Below are positions 1 to 8,972 of a stretch of 64,000 nucleotides of DNA, piece by piece. Position 1 is the stretch's first letter. The number at the start of each line of letters is the position of its first letter. Origin of the DNA: Acidovorax_G lacteus (GTDB lineage Bacteria; Pseudomonadota; Gammaproteobacteria; Burkholderiales; Burkholderiaceae_C); contig NZ_BAABEX010000013.1 in NCBI RefSeq assembly GCF_039540375.1, forward strand, positions 186,001 through 250,000, read 5' to 3'. Below the pieces are notes generated by a model. It did not search any database and was not told where the DNA came from. It worked only from the letters and a program-made list of their open reading frames with translations. The translations under genes and the position numbers were made by a program.

Positions 1-668
1 TGGCATTTGTCGGCCGTCTCGCTCTTGCGCGGGTCGATGCACACCAGCCGAGCGCCGTTGCGCTTGGCCTGCTGCGCATAGCGCCAGAAGTGCAGGTTGC
101 TGCCGATCGAGTTGCTGCCCCAGATCAGGATCAGCTGGGACTCTGCAAAAAACTCGACCTTCATGCCCATCTTGCCACCCAGCGTCTGCACCAGCGCCTC
201 GGCGCCGGCCGATGCGCAGATGGTGCGGTCCAGTAGCGATGCGCCCAGTCGGTGGAAGAAGCGGCGCTCCATGCTTTCGCCCTGCACCAGGCCCATGGTG
301 CCCGCGTAGCTGTAGGGCACGATGGCCTCGGGGTTGCGCGCCGCGATCGCGCCCAGGCGGGCCGCGATGTCGGCCAGCGCTTCGTCCCAGCCCACGGGCG
401 TGAACTGGCCGCTGCCCTTGGGCCCGCTGCGCTTGAGGGGGGTGAGGATGCGCTCGGGGTGGTAGGTGCGTTCGGTGTATTTGCTCACCTTGGCGCAGAG
501 CACGCCGTCGGTGTGCGCGTGCGCCGGGTTGCCCTGCACGCGTACGGCGCGGCCGTCCTGCACGGTGGTCAGCAGTGCGCAGGTGTCCGGGCAGTCGTGG
601 GGACAGGCGCCGCGCACGGTGTGGGCGGCAGACTCGGGTGCTTGGGCGGTGGGGGTGGGCGTGGTCAT
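1..668 (-). CDS. Molybdopterin oxidoreductase, N-terminal part (cut by window edge)
   Basis: Only the first 222 residues are visible; the gene runs off the left edge. The protein opens with the motif ACPHDCPDTC followed by a fourth cysteine (C22, C26, C30, C58), the [4Fe-4S] ligand set of the bis-MGD molybdoenzymes (formate dehydrogenase, nitrate reductase and related). The start of the cofactor domain follows, with IWGSNSIGSN and IDPRKSETA. There is no Tat signal ahead of the cysteines, so the enzyme is probably cytoplasmic. The start is the ATG ending at 668, about 20 codons before the first cysteine. It is divergent from the binding protein at 812. The substrate cannot be told from this half. 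Confidence 0.9.
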   Translation of the reverse strand, partial: MTTPTPTAQAPESAAHTVRGACPHDCPDTCALLTTVQDGRAVRVQGNPAHAHTDGVLCAKVSKYTERTYHPERILTPLKRSGPKGSGQFTPVGWDEALADIAARLGAIAARNPEAIVPYSYAGTMGLVQGESMERRFFHRLGASLLDRTICASAGAEALVQTLGGKMGMKVEFFAESQLILIWGSNSIGSNLHFWRYAQQAKRNGARLVCIDPRKSETADKC

Positions 669-811
669 CGGGTGGGCGGGTCGGTACACTGGCCAAAGGC
701 CTTGGGTGCGCTGTGCCAACGCAGTGCAGCAGCCCGGCCTGGCTGTGGTGCCACGGGCTTGTGCCTGCGCTGCGCCACAGCGGCTTCAGCATCACACCAC
801 GAGATTTCACC

Positions 812-1960
812 ATGAACCACCACGGTTGGCAGCGCCGGCAACTGGCGCTTGGAATGGGGGCACTGGCTTTGGGGGCGGCACCCTGGGTGCGTGCCCAGAG
901 CGAGGGGCGCATCGTCCTCGGGCAATCCGCCCCTTTCAGCGGCCCGGCCGCGCAACTGGGCATCCAGTTCCACCAGGGCGCCAAGCTGTTTTTCGACCAA
1001 CTCAATGCGCAGGGTGGCGTGAACAAGCGCCTGATCGAGATCCGCACCCTGGATGACGGCTACGAGCCCGACCGCTGCGCCGAGAACACGCGCAAGCTCA
1101 TCGCCGACGACGTGTTTGCGCTGTTCGGCTACATCGGCACGCCCACAAGCCTGGCGGCGCTGCCGCTGTTCACGCAGGCCAAGGTGCTGTTCTTTGCGCC
1201 CTTCACCGGCGCCGAGGCGCTGCGCCAGCCCTTCAACCGGCTGATCTTCCATGTGCGTGCGTCGTACTTTGACGAAACCGCGCTCATCGTGCGCCAGCTC
1301 ACGAACCTCGGGCTCAAGAAGATCGCGGTCTTCTACCAGAACGATGCCTACGGCAAGACGGGGCTTGACGGCGTGACCCGCGCGCTCAGTGCCCAGAAGC
1401 TGGCCCCAGTGGCCACGGCCACGGTGGAGCGCAACTCCACCGACGTGGCCGCCGCAGTGCAGAAGATCAACGCCGCCAGTCCCGACGCGGTGGTACAGAT
1501 CACGGCTTATGGTGCGGCCGCAGCCTACGTGCGCGCGGCGCGCAAGGCGGGGTTTGGCGGCACCTTCTACAACGTGTCGTTTGTGGGCACGCAGGCCTTG
1601 GCCGACGAGCTGGGCAAGGACGGTGCTGGTGTGGTCGTGTCACAGGTCGTGCCTTCGCCCTACCAACCCTCGCGTCCCATCACCCGGGAGTTTCTCGACG
1701 CCATCAAGAAGGGCGGGGACAAGGTGCAGGCCAACTACTCAAGTATGGAAGGCTACCTTGCGGCCCGGGTGTTCGCCGAAGGGCTGCGCCAGACGCTGGC
1801 TGCGGGCAAGCTGACGCGCGAGAACTTCATTGCAGGCACGGAATCCTTGGGCACGCAGGTGATCGCCGGGTTCCCCGTGTCCTTCAGCGCCACCGACCAC
1901 GCGGCGTCCAAGTTCGTCGAAATGTCGATGCTCACGGGCGACGGGCGCGTGCGCACCTGA
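812..1960 (+). CDS. Branched-chain amino acid-type ABC transporter substrate-binding protein
   Basis: A 382-residue periplasmic binding protein of the Peripla_BP_6 (LivJ-like) family. The N-terminus has a short QRRQLALGMG segment, hydrophobic core and a likely cleavage site after WVRA, compatible with Tat or Sec export. The mature part opens with IVLGQSAPFSGPAAQLG, typical of the family, and carries FFAPFTGAEALR and IAVFYQNDAYGK blocks that closely resemble those of the second orphan binding protein at 25601-26794. The ATG at 812 is chosen because the frame upstream of it has no signal-peptide character. No permease or ATPase lies next to it, so it is an orphan receptor; the ligand is unknown. 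Confidence 0.88.
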   Translation: MNHHGWQRRQLALGMGALALGAAPWVRAQSEGRIVLGQSAPFSGPAAQLGIQFHQGAKLFFDQLNAQGGVNKRLIEIRTLDDGYEPDRCAENTRKLIADDVFALFGYIGTPTSLAALPLFTQAKVLFFAPFTGAEALRQPFNRLIFHVRASYFDETALIVRQLTNLGLKKIAVFYQNDAYGKTGLDGVTRALSAQKLAPVATATVERNSTDVAAAVQKINAASPDAVVQITAYGAAAAYVRAARKAGFGGTFYNVSFVGTQALADELGKDGAGVVVSQVVPSPYQPSRPITREFLDAIKKGGDKVQANYSSMEGYLAARVFAEGLRQTLAAGKLTRENFIAGTESLGTQVIAGFPVSFSATDHAASKFVEMSMLTGDGRVRT

Positions 1961-2008
1961 GAGGCTCTGGTGGGCGCGTGCACTGCGCTGCCCGCGCGGC
2001 CTCGGGCT

Positions 2009-3166
2009 TCAGCCGATCTCTCGGCTCGCGGCCAGGCCGCGCAGAAAGGCCTCGCAACGGGCAAGCTGCTCCAGGCTCACGTATTCGTCGGGCTGGTGGG
2101 CCTGCTGGATGCTGCCCGGGCCACACACCACCGTGGGGATGCCCGCCTGCTTGAACAGCCCAGCCTCGGTACCGAAGGCCACGAGCGTGGTACCGGCTTC
2201 ACCCGCCAGGCGTTGCGCCAGGCGCGTGACTGGGGCTTCGGCGCTGCCGAGAAAGCTCGGGATCTCACAGATCGTGTCGAAACGGAACCCTGTGCCTGCG
2301 GCCACCCGCTGCATGCCCGGCTCCAGCGAGCGTGCGTACTGCACCACCTCGGCCTGCATGGCGGCCGCATCGGCCGTGGGCAGGTCGCGGAATTCGTAGC
2401 GGAACTCGGCGTCGCGCGGCACCACGTTGTCGGCAATGCCGCCGTGGAACTGCCCGACGCTCGCCGTGGAAAACGGCACGTCAAAGCCTTCAAAGCGAGG
2501 CTCCTCGCGTTCAAAGCGCTCGGCCATGTCGCGCACGCGGCCCACCACACGCGCTGCCATCTCGATGGCGTTGACCGAGTGCGGCGTGAGCGAGGAATGC
2601 GCCTCTTTGCCGCGCACGCAGCACTTGTAGCGGTACACCCCCTTGTGCGCGATGGCGGGCACCATGTTCGTGGGCTCGCCCACGATGCAGGCCAGCGGGC
2701 GGATGCCTGCGTCGCGCAGGTCGGCAATCAGCTCGCGCACGCCGAAGCAGCCCACCTCTTCGTCGAAGCTGAAGGCGTAGTGCAGCGCGAACGGCGCGTC
2801 GGCGTTCAAAAACGCCTCGGCCTGGGCCAGCGCCAGGGCGATGAAGCCCTTCATGTCGGCGCTGCCGCGCCCATACAGCCGCCCGTCGGCCACGGTGCCG
2901 CCCAGCGGGTCGTGCTGCCAGTCCTGGCCGTCCCAGGGCACGGTGTCGGTGTGGCCCGACAGGATCACGCCGGCGGGCTTGCCTTCGCCCAGCGTGGCAA
3001 ACAGGTTGGCCTTGCTGCGGTCGGCGTTGTAGGTGATGCGGCTGGTCACGCCCAGCCGGGCGAGGTGGTCGCGCACGAAGTGAATGAGTTCCAGGTTGGA
3101 GTTCTGGCTCACGGTGTTCATGCGCACCAGGGTCTGGGCCAGTTCAAGGGCGTGGGCAGAGAGCAT
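2009..3166 (-). CDS. argE: Acetylornithine deacetylase, M20 family
   Basis: A 385-residue zinc hydrolase, the usual length for ArgE, predicted to remove the acetyl group from N-acetylornithine in arginine synthesis. The metal and catalytic motifs are in order: SGHTDTVPWDG (about residue 70), GRGSADMKGF (about 100) and the general-base DEEVGC (about 130), followed by the dimerisation domain. The family also contains broader N-acyl amino acid deacylases, and the two neighbouring hydrolases (3289-5736) suggest a peptide/amide-degrading cluster, so a catabolic role is possible. It is convergent with the binding protein ending at 1960. Confidence 0.82.
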   Translation of the reverse strand: MLSAHALELAQTLVRMNTVSQNSNLELIHFVRDHLARLGVTSRITYNADRSKANLFATLGEGKPAGVILSGHTDTVPWDGQDWQHDPLGGTVADGRLYGRGSADMKGFIALALAQAEAFLNADAPFALHYAFSFDEEVGCFGVRELIADLRDAGIRPLACIVGEPTNMVPAIAHKGVYRYKCCVRGKEAHSSLTPHSVNAIEMAARVVGRVRDMAERFEREEPRFEGFDVPFSTASVGQFHGGIADNVVPRDAEFRYEFRDLPTADAAAMQAEVVQYARSLEPGMQRVAAGTGFRFDTICEIPSFLGSAEAPVTRLAQRLAGEAGTTLVAFGTEAGLFKQAGIPTVVCGPGSIQQAHQPDEYVSLEQLARCEAFLRGLAASREIG

Positions 3167-3288
3167 GGGCAGGCGCTTTTCGCTGTGCGGAGGAGAGGGG
3201 CGGGGCTGGCCGTGTGCAGGGGCATCGCGCGGGTGCTGGCAACATGGCGTGGCCGCCGCTAGACTGGCAGATCGTAAGGGAACATACC

Positions 3289-4500
3289 ATGAAGCTGATC
3301 GATTCCATCGTCACCCAGGCGGCGGGCATTGCCGCCGTGCGACGCGACATCCACGCGCACCCCGAACTGTGCTTTGAGGAAGTGCGCACCGCCGATCTGG
3401 TGGCCGCCAAGCTCACCGAATGGGGCATCCCGATCCACCGCGGCATGGGCACCACCGGCGTGGTGGGCATCGTGCATGGGCGCGATGGCGGGGCCTCGGG
3501 CCGTGCGATAGGCCTGCGCGCCGACATGGACGCGCTGCCCATGCAGGAGTTCAACACCTTTGCCCACGCCAGCAAGCACCAGGGCAAGATGCACGCCTGT
3601 GGCCACGATGGCCACACGGCCATGCTGCTGGCCGCGGCCCAGCACTTTGCCAAACACCGGCAGTTCGACGGCACGGTGTACCTGATCTTTCAGCCGGCCG
3701 AAGAGGGCGGCGGTGGCGCGCGCGAGATGATCAAGGATGGCCTGTTCGAGCAGTTCCCGGTCGAGGCAGTGTTCGGCATGCACAACTGGCCCGGCATGGC
3801 GGCTGGCCAGTTTGCCGTGAGCCCCGGCCCGGTGATGGCGTCGAGCAACGAGTTCAAGATCGTGATCCGCGGCAAAGGCAGCCACGCCGCGCTGCCGCAC
3901 AACGGTATCGACCCCGTGCCGATTGCCTGCCAGATGGTGCAGGCCTTCCAGACCATCATCAGCCGCAACAAGAAGCCGGTGGACGCGGGCGTGATCTCGG
4001 TGACCATGATCCACGCAGGCGAAGCCACCAACGTGGTGCCCGACAGCTGCGAGCTGCAAGGCACGGTGCGCACCTTCACGCTGGAGGTGCTCGACCTGAT
4101 CGAGCAGCGCATGCGCCAGATCGCCGAGCACACCTGCGCGGCGCACGAGGCGAGCTGCGAATTCGAGTTCGTGCGCAACTACCCGCCCACCGTGAACTCG
4201 GCCCCCGAGGCCGAATTTGCACGCCAGGTGATGGCTGAGATCGTGGGCGAGTCCAACGTGCTGGTGCAGGAGCCCACCATGGGCGCGGAAGACTTCGCCT
4301 TCATGCTGCAGGCCAAGCCGGGCGCGTACTGCTTCATTGCCAACGGCGACGGCGCGCACCGCGAGATGGGCCATGGCGGCGGCCCCTGCACGCTGCACAA
4401 CCCGAGCTACGACTTCAACGACGACCTGATTCCGCTCGGGGCCACCTACTGGGTGCGCCTGGCCGAGCGCTGGCTGGCCACGCCGCGCGCCGTGGCCTGA
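3289..4500 (+). CDS. M20 amidohydrolase, hippuricase-like
   Basis: A 403-residue member of the M20D (HipO/AbgB) group, which hydrolyses N-acyl or N-benzoyl amino acids. Visible motifs are RADMDALPM, HACGHDGHTAM, QPAEEGGGGAREM, MHNWPG and GAEDFAFML, covering the metal ligands and the catalytic glutamate. The ATG at 3289 follows an AAGGGA ribosome site at 3276-3281; the open frame further upstream looks non-coding. It is divergent from argE (122 bp between the starts) and is followed on the same strand by the DUF2817 gene. A cytoplasmic deacylase is inferred; the acyl group is unknown. Confidence 0.88.
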   Translation: MKLIDSIVTQAAGIAAVRRDIHAHPELCFEEVRTADLVAAKLTEWGIPIHRGMGTTGVVGIVHGRDGGASGRAIGLRADMDALPMQEFNTFAHASKHQGKMHACGHDGHTAMLLAAAQHFAKHRQFDGTVYLIFQPAEEGGGGAREMIKDGLFEQFPVEAVFGMHNWPGMAAGQFAVSPGPVMASSNEFKIVIRGKGSHAALPHNGIDPVPIACQMVQAFQTIISRNKKPVDAGVISVTMIHAGEATNVVPDSCELQGTVRTFTLEVLDLIEQRMRQIAEHTCAAHEASCEFEFVRNYPPTVNSAPEAEFARQVMAEIVGESNVLVQEPTMGAEDFAFMLQAKPGAYCFIANGDGAHREMGHGGGPCTLHNPSYDFNDDLIPLGATYWVRLAERWLATPRAVA

Positions 4501-4629
4501 CACACGGGCGGGCACGGCGGGGCAGCGCGCGCTGCACGCCGTACCGTCGAACCATCAGACGCACACTTCGCCCCCGCGGCCCGCCCACAAGGCGTGGCCG
4601 CATTCCTTCCCTTTCACACCGCTCCCCCC

Positions 4630-5736
4630 ATGTCCGACCTCGACACCGCGTTCTCTTCGTCCTATGCCCAGGCGCGCAGCCGCTTTCTGGAGGCCGCCGC
4701 GGCCGCAGGCCTGGCCGTGCAGTCGCACCGCCACCCGCTGCCCGGGCGTGACGGCGAAGAGCTGGCCATGGACGTGGTGCGCGAAGGCGCGGCCGATGCT
4801 GAGCGCCTGCTGATCGTGAGCAGCGCCTGCCACGGGGCCGAGGGCTACTGCGGCAGCGGCGTGCAGGTGGCCGCGCTGCGCGACAGCGCCTGGCGCACGC
4901 ATGCGCGGGACCACGGCGTGGCGGTGCTCTACATCCACGCGCTCAACCCCTACGGCTTCTCGCACATCCGCCGCGTGACGCACGAAAACGTGGACCTGAA
5001 CCGCAACTTCCAGGACTTCAGCCGCCCGCTGCCCGTGAACGAGGCCTACCGCGAGGTGCAGCCGCTGCTGCTGCCCGCCACTTGGCCGCCGGGCGAGGAC
5101 AACGTGGCCGCGGTCAACCGCTTCATCGCCGAGCGCGGCGAAGCCGCCTGGCAGGCCGCCATCTCGCGCGGGCAGCATGAGTTTGCCGACGGCCTATTCT
5201 TTGGCGGCACCGCCCCGACCTGGAGCAACGTCACGCTGCGCCAGGTGTTGCGCGAGCACGGCCAGCGCGCGCGCTCCATCGCCTGGATCGACCTGCACAC
5301 CGGCCTGGGCCCGAGCGGCCACGGCGAACGCATCTATGCCGGGGGCGACGACGACGTGGCCGTGGCCCGGGCGCGCGCCTGGTGGGCGGGCGGTGGGGCC
5401 ACGCCGGTCACCTCGATCTACGACGGCTCGTCCACCTCGGCCTTCCTCACGGGGCTCATGTGGACCGCCATCTACGACGAATGCCCGCAGGCCGAGTACA
5501 CCGGCATTGCGATGGAGTACGGCACGGTGCCGGTGCTGGACGTGATGAACGCGCTGCGCGCCGAGCAGTGGCTGCAACTGCACCCCGAGGCCCCGGCCGC
5601 GCTGGCGGCGCAGATCAAGCAGCAGATGCTCGACGCCTTCTACACCGACACGCCCGAGTGGAAGGCGCAGATCGTGCGCCAGGCGCGCGAGTCGATGTTG
5701 CAGGCCGTGGACGGGCTGGCGGGCAAGGCCGGCTGA
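4630..5736 (+). CDS. DUF2817 family M14-like metallopeptidase
   Basis: A 368-residue protein of the DUF2817 family, related to M14 zinc carboxypeptidases and aspartoacylases. The zinc-site HGAEG lies near residue 70, NPYGFSHIRR and DLNRNF follow near 105-125, and DLHTGLGPSGHGE near residue 225 supplies the next metal/catalytic region. The ATG at 4630 begins the conserved part. It lies 129 bp after the M20 gene, so the two may be co-transcribed, and with argE they form a three-hydrolase group. A peptide or amidated amino acid substrate is likely; no member with a proven substrate is known to me. Confidence 0.82.
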   Translation: MSDLDTAFSSSYAQARSRFLEAAAAAGLAVQSHRHPLPGRDGEELAMDVVREGAADAERLLIVSSACHGAEGYCGSGVQVAALRDSAWRTHARDHGVAVLYIHALNPYGFSHIRRVTHENVDLNRNFQDFSRPLPVNEAYREVQPLLLPATWPPGEDNVAAVNRFIAERGEAAWQAAISRGQHEFADGLFFGGTAPTWSNVTLRQVLREHGQRARSIAWIDLHTGLGPSGHGERIYAGGDDDVAVARARAWWAGGGATPVTSIYDGSSTSAFLTGLMWTAIYDECPQAEYTGIAMEYGTVPVLDVMNALRAEQWLQLHPEAPAALAAQIKQQMLDAFYTDTPEWKAQIVRQARESMLQAVDGLAGKAG

Positions 5737-5772
5737 GTGCGGTCAGCGCTTCGGTGGGTGAAGGTCAAATTG

Positions 5773-5823
5773 GCTGCTCGTGCTTATTAATCAAGCACGA
5801 GCAGCTCATATTTTGATAGCAAA
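5773..5823 (+). repeat. Dispersed 50-bp stem-loop repeat, copy 1
   Basis: A 13-bp perfect inverted repeat (GCTGCTCGTGCTT at 5773-5785, complement at 5793-5805, 7-nt loop) followed by the conserved tail ending GATAGCAAA. Four more copies occur in the window at 16571, 38551, 46115 and 61516, all in this orientation. Here it sits between two convergent genes and could act as a terminator. Confidence 0.85.
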
Positions 5824-5838
5824 GCCGGTGCAGGGTCT

Positions 5839-7476
5839 TCAGGTCTGTCCCTGCTCCTCGCCCCAGGGCAGCATCAGCGTGAGCAGCGAGAGCTGCGCAA
5901 ACTCGGGCGCGAAGGCGTCGATGATCTGCTGCGGCTCGGGGCACAGCGTGGTGTCGCTGATCACGCCGAACTGCACGCCCCCGCCGTAGCTCAGGATCGA
6001 CACGCCCAGCCCGATGGGCCCCGACTGCGGCACCCAGAACATGCACTGCGTGACGCGCGAGCCGCACAGCGACAGCGGCTGGCTGGGCCCGGGCACGTTG
6101 GTCATCACCGCTGTGGTCTTGCGCGCAAACAGATTGAGCAGCGCTTCTTGCGCGGGCTTGATCAGCAGCCCCGCCACCGACAGCATGGCAAAGGCCAGCA
6201 GCGGCTGCGTGCTGCCCTTGAGCGCGCGCATGCGTTTGCGCACTTCGTACACGCGCTCCACCGGGTTTTCCATGCCGATCGGCAGCACCAGTGGCACCAG
6301 GCCGAAGCGGTTGCCGAGCTTCCAGGCTTCTTCCATCGGTCGCAGGTTCACCGGGATCATCGCCCGGATCTCCTGGCCGCTCGGGTCGTCGCCCTGGCGG
6401 CGCAGATAGCCGCCAATGGCCCCGGCCACGCACGACAGCAGCACGTCGTTGATGGAGCAGTTGAGCGCACGTCCGATGGCTTTGACCTCATCGAGCGGCA
6501 GCGGCGGGCACCAGGCCACGCGCTTGGCGTGCCCGGGCGTGCCCTTCAGGCGCGTGGGCGAGTCGTCGGGCATCAGCGCCAGGGCGGCGGCGTCGTTCAG
6601 GATCTGGTAGGCCACGCGGGCCGCATCGGCGGTGCCGTGCAGGCCGCCCAGCATGGCGTGCTGCATCGCCTTTTCCGGCTCGCGCAGCAGGTGCAGCGAT
6701 TTGACGGCGCTGTCGCCTGCCATGTCCAGTGCTTTGACGGTAAAGCCGGTGAACGGGCGGATCAGCGCATCGGCGATCCAGTCTTCGGCCGACGCCGGGG
6801 AGCGGCGGCGGCGCTTGGGCGGCTCGGAGCCACCATCGACCAGCGACATGGTCACCGAGATCAGCGCAATGCCGTCGGCAATGCAGTGGTGGATGCGCAC
6901 GATGAGCGCGCTGCCCGGCTGCCCGTCATCGCCCACGAAGTCTTCGATCAGGTGCATCTGCCACAGCGGCCGCTTGGGGTCGAGCGGCTCCATGGCGAGC
7001 TGGCCCACGCGGTCCTGCAGCGCCTTTTGCATGCTCTGGCCGCGCTTGCGGGGCAGGGTTTCGCGCAGCAGGTGGGCGTGGATGTCGAAATGCCGGTCTT
7101 CGACCCAGGTGGCACCGGCCGCGTCTTCCACCACGCGCTGGCGAAAGCGCGGGTACTGCAGCAGCCGCGCCTGTACGCGCTCGGCCAGCACCTCCCAGGT
7201 GATGCCGGGCGACAGCGTCCACACCCCGTTGATCATCATCAGGTTGTGCGCGTTGTCCATGCGCAGCCAGGCGGTGTCCACCTTGCTCATGCGGTCGCCC
7301 GACAGGCCCAGCATGCCCGTGGCCGCGCGGCGCACAGGTTTGGGCACGGCCCGCACCGCGCTGCGTGCAGCGCGCACCGGCGCGTCGAGCAGGCCCTGGG
7401 CCTGTGGCAGCCCGCCAGGAGCGGGCGCAGCGGCCTGGGGCGGGGTATGGGAGGGGGCGGGAATGCGGGTCACCAT
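5839..7476 (-). CDS. Wax ester synthase / diacylglycerol acyltransferase (WS/DGAT)
   Basis: A 545-residue acyltransferase that joins acyl-CoA to a fatty alcohol or diacylglycerol, making neutral storage lipid at the membrane. The catalytic HHxxxDG motif is HHCIADG near residues 196-202, preceded by the PLDPKRPLWQMHLIE block and followed by the conserved SINDVLLSCVAGAIGGYL region. The first 55 residues are a Pro/Ala-rich extension before the domain starts at LSGDRMSKVDTAWLRMD, which explains the length above the usual 450-500. It is divergent from the acyl-CoA-binding protein at 7624, whose ligand is this enzyme's substrate. Confidence 0.92.
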   Translation of the reverse strand: MVTRIPAPSHTPPQAAAPAPGGLPQAQGLLDAPVRAARSAVRAVPKPVRRAATGMLGLSGDRMSKVDTAWLRMDNAHNLMMINGVWTLSPGITWEVLAERVQARLLQYPRFRQRVVEDAAGATWVEDRHFDIHAHLLRETLPRKRGQSMQKALQDRVGQLAMEPLDPKRPLWQMHLIEDFVGDDGQPGSALIVRIHHCIADGIALISVTMSLVDGGSEPPKRRRRSPASAEDWIADALIRPFTGFTVKALDMAGDSAVKSLHLLREPEKAMQHAMLGGLHGTADAARVAYQILNDAAALALMPDDSPTRLKGTPGHAKRVAWCPPLPLDEVKAIGRALNCSINDVLLSCVAGAIGGYLRRQGDDPSGQEIRAMIPVNLRPMEEAWKLGNRFGLVPLVLPIGMENPVERVYEVRKRMRALKGSTQPLLAFAMLSVAGLLIKPAQEALLNLFARKTTAVMTNVPGPSQPLSLCGSRVTQCMFWVPQSGPIGLGVSILSYGGGVQFGVISDTTLCPEPQQIIDAFAPEFAQLSLLTLMLPWGEEQGQT

Positions 7477-7623
7477 CAGACGTCAACCGGTTGTGTTTTT
7501 TGGGGGGGCGCCTCTACGCCACGGCGCACCGCGCTTGTTGTGGCCACCGTAAGATACAACGCGACCGCAGCCTGCGGACACCGTTGTTACCCCACCCCGA
7601 CACGCCCCTCTAGGAGACCTTGC

Positions 7624-7878
7624 ATGTCTGACCTGAACGCCACCTTCGAAGCCGCCGTGGCCAACTCCAAGAACCTCAGCGAGCGTCCCGACAACGCCAC
7701 GCTGCTCAAGATCTATGCGCTGTACAAGCAGGCCACCGCAGGCGACAACAGCGAGAAGAAGCCCAGCTTCTCCGACATGGTGGGCCGCGCCAAGTGGGAC
7801 GCCTGGGAAAAGCTCAAGGGCACGTCGGCCGACGAGGCCAAGCAGCAGTACATCGACCTGATCCAGTCGCTGAGCTGA
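7624..7878 (+). CDS. Acyl-CoA-binding protein (ACBP)
   Basis: An 84-residue complete ACBP domain. It has the family signature residues, including LLKIYALYKQATAGDN and KWDAWEKLKGTSADEAK. It binds long-chain acyl-CoA esters in the cytoplasm and buffers or delivers them. An AGGAGA ribosome site at 7612-7617 fixes the start. A strong terminator follows at 7912. Its divergent partner is a WS/DGAT acyltransferase, which suggests a joint role in neutral-lipid synthesis; that link is inference from position. Confidence 0.95.
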   Translation: MSDLNATFEAAVANSKNLSERPDNATLLKIYALYKQATAGDNSEKKPSFSDMVGRAKWDAWEKLKGTSADEAKQQYIDLIQSLS

Positions 7879-7911
7879 TCAGGCGCCTGCGGGCCCAGCC
7901 CGCCCGCCTCT

Positions 7912-7944
7912 GCAAAGCCCCGGCTGCCGGGGCTTTGCGCTTTT
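7912..7944 (+). terminator. Rho-independent terminator after ACBP gene
   Basis: A perfect 12-bp stem, GCAAAGCCCCGG (7912-7923) with its complement at 7927-7938 and a 3-nt loop, followed by GCTTTT. It lies 33 bp after the ACBP stop and 14 bp before the end of the convergent lyase gene. Confidence 0.9.
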
Positions 7945-7957
7945 GGGGGGCGTGCTT

Positions 7958-8908
7958 TCACGCGGCTGGTGCCCAGCCCTTGGGCAGCCCGGCCAGTGGG
8001 CTCATGCCGTACAGCGGCTCGCCGGGCAGGCCCTGGGCCAACACCTCGCGTGCGGCCACCAGTGCCTGCCAGTCCACGCCGGTGCGCACGCCCATCGATT
8101 CGAACAGGTACACCAGGTCTTCGGTGACCACGTTGCCCGATGCGCCGGGCGCGTAGGGGCAGCCGCCGAGACCGGCGAGCGAACTGTCGAAGGTGCGCAC
8201 TCCCACGTCGTAGGCGGCCAGGCAGTTGGCCAGGCCCAGGCCGCGCGTGTTGTGCAGGTGGGCGGCCCCGGCGCGCGGGCCCAGCTCCTGCTGCAGCCGC
8301 CGGAACAGGCGCCGCACCTGCGCGGGCTGGGCCATGCCCGTGGTGTCCGACAGGCCCACCTCGTGCACCCCCGCTTCGGCGCAGGCCACGGCCAGGGCGA
8401 TCACGTCGTCCTCCGGCACCGGGCCCTGCAGCGTGCAGCCAAACGCGGTGGACAGGCCCACCTCCACCACCGTGTCCGGGGCGGTGTCGCGGCACATCGC
8501 CACCACGGCGCGCACCTCGTCGACCATGGCGGCGGGCGTTTTGCGCACGTTGGCCAGCGAATGCGCCGGGCTGGCCGACACCGGCAGTGTGAGTTTGGGC
8601 GTACCCGCTGCCAGCGCCGCCTCGGCCCCGCGCAGGTTGGGCACCAGGGCCATTACGGTGATGCCCGGGTGCCGGGCCACCGCATGGCGCACCACCTGGG
8701 CCGCGTCGGCCATCTGCGGCAGCAGGCGGGGTGGCACGAAGGAGCCCACCTCGATCTCGCGCAGGCCGCTGGTGGCCAGGGCGTCGATCCAGGCGCACTT
8801 GAGCGCGGTGGGCATGTGGGCCTGCACCGACTGCAGGCCGTCGCGCGGGCCGACCTCGCTGATGAGCACATCCACAGAGGGGCGGGCGGTGGTGTCGGCT
8901 GGGCGCAT
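7958..8908 (-). CDS. Hydroxymethylglutaryl-CoA lyase
   Basis: A 316-residue HMGL-like TIM-barrel enzyme that cleaves 3-hydroxy-3-methylglutaryl-CoA to acetyl-CoA and acetoacetate, the last step of leucine breakdown. EVGPRDGLQS near the N-terminus binds the metal and substrate, GLSDTTGMA is mid-chain, and the signature GGCPYAPGASGN holds the catalytic cysteine. The ATG ending at 8908 is preferred over one 18 codons upstream because conserved sequence starts just after it. It is the last gene of a minus-strand run beginning at arsC. The related isopropylmalate-synthase fold is excluded by the GGCPYAPGASGN signature. Confidence 0.9.
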   Translation of the reverse strand: MRPADTTARPSVDVLISEVGPRDGLQSVQAHMPTALKCAWIDALATSGLREIEVGSFVPPRLLPQMADAAQVVRHAVARHPGITVMALVPNLRGAEAALAAGTPKLTLPVSASPAHSLANVRKTPAAMVDEVRAVVAMCRDTAPDTVVEVGLSTAFGCTLQGPVPEDDVIALAVACAEAGVHEVGLSDTTGMAQPAQVRRLFRRLQQELGPRAGAAHLHNTRGLGLANCLAAYDVGVRTFDSSLAGLGGCPYAPGASGNVVTEDLVYLFESMGVRTGVDWQALVAAREVLAQGLPGEPLYGMSPLAGLPKGWAPAA

Positions 8909-8972
8909 GGTGGTGGGGCGAGAGTGAATCGGGCGCGGGCCATGATGCCACGCCTGGCCCACCAGCTGGGCC

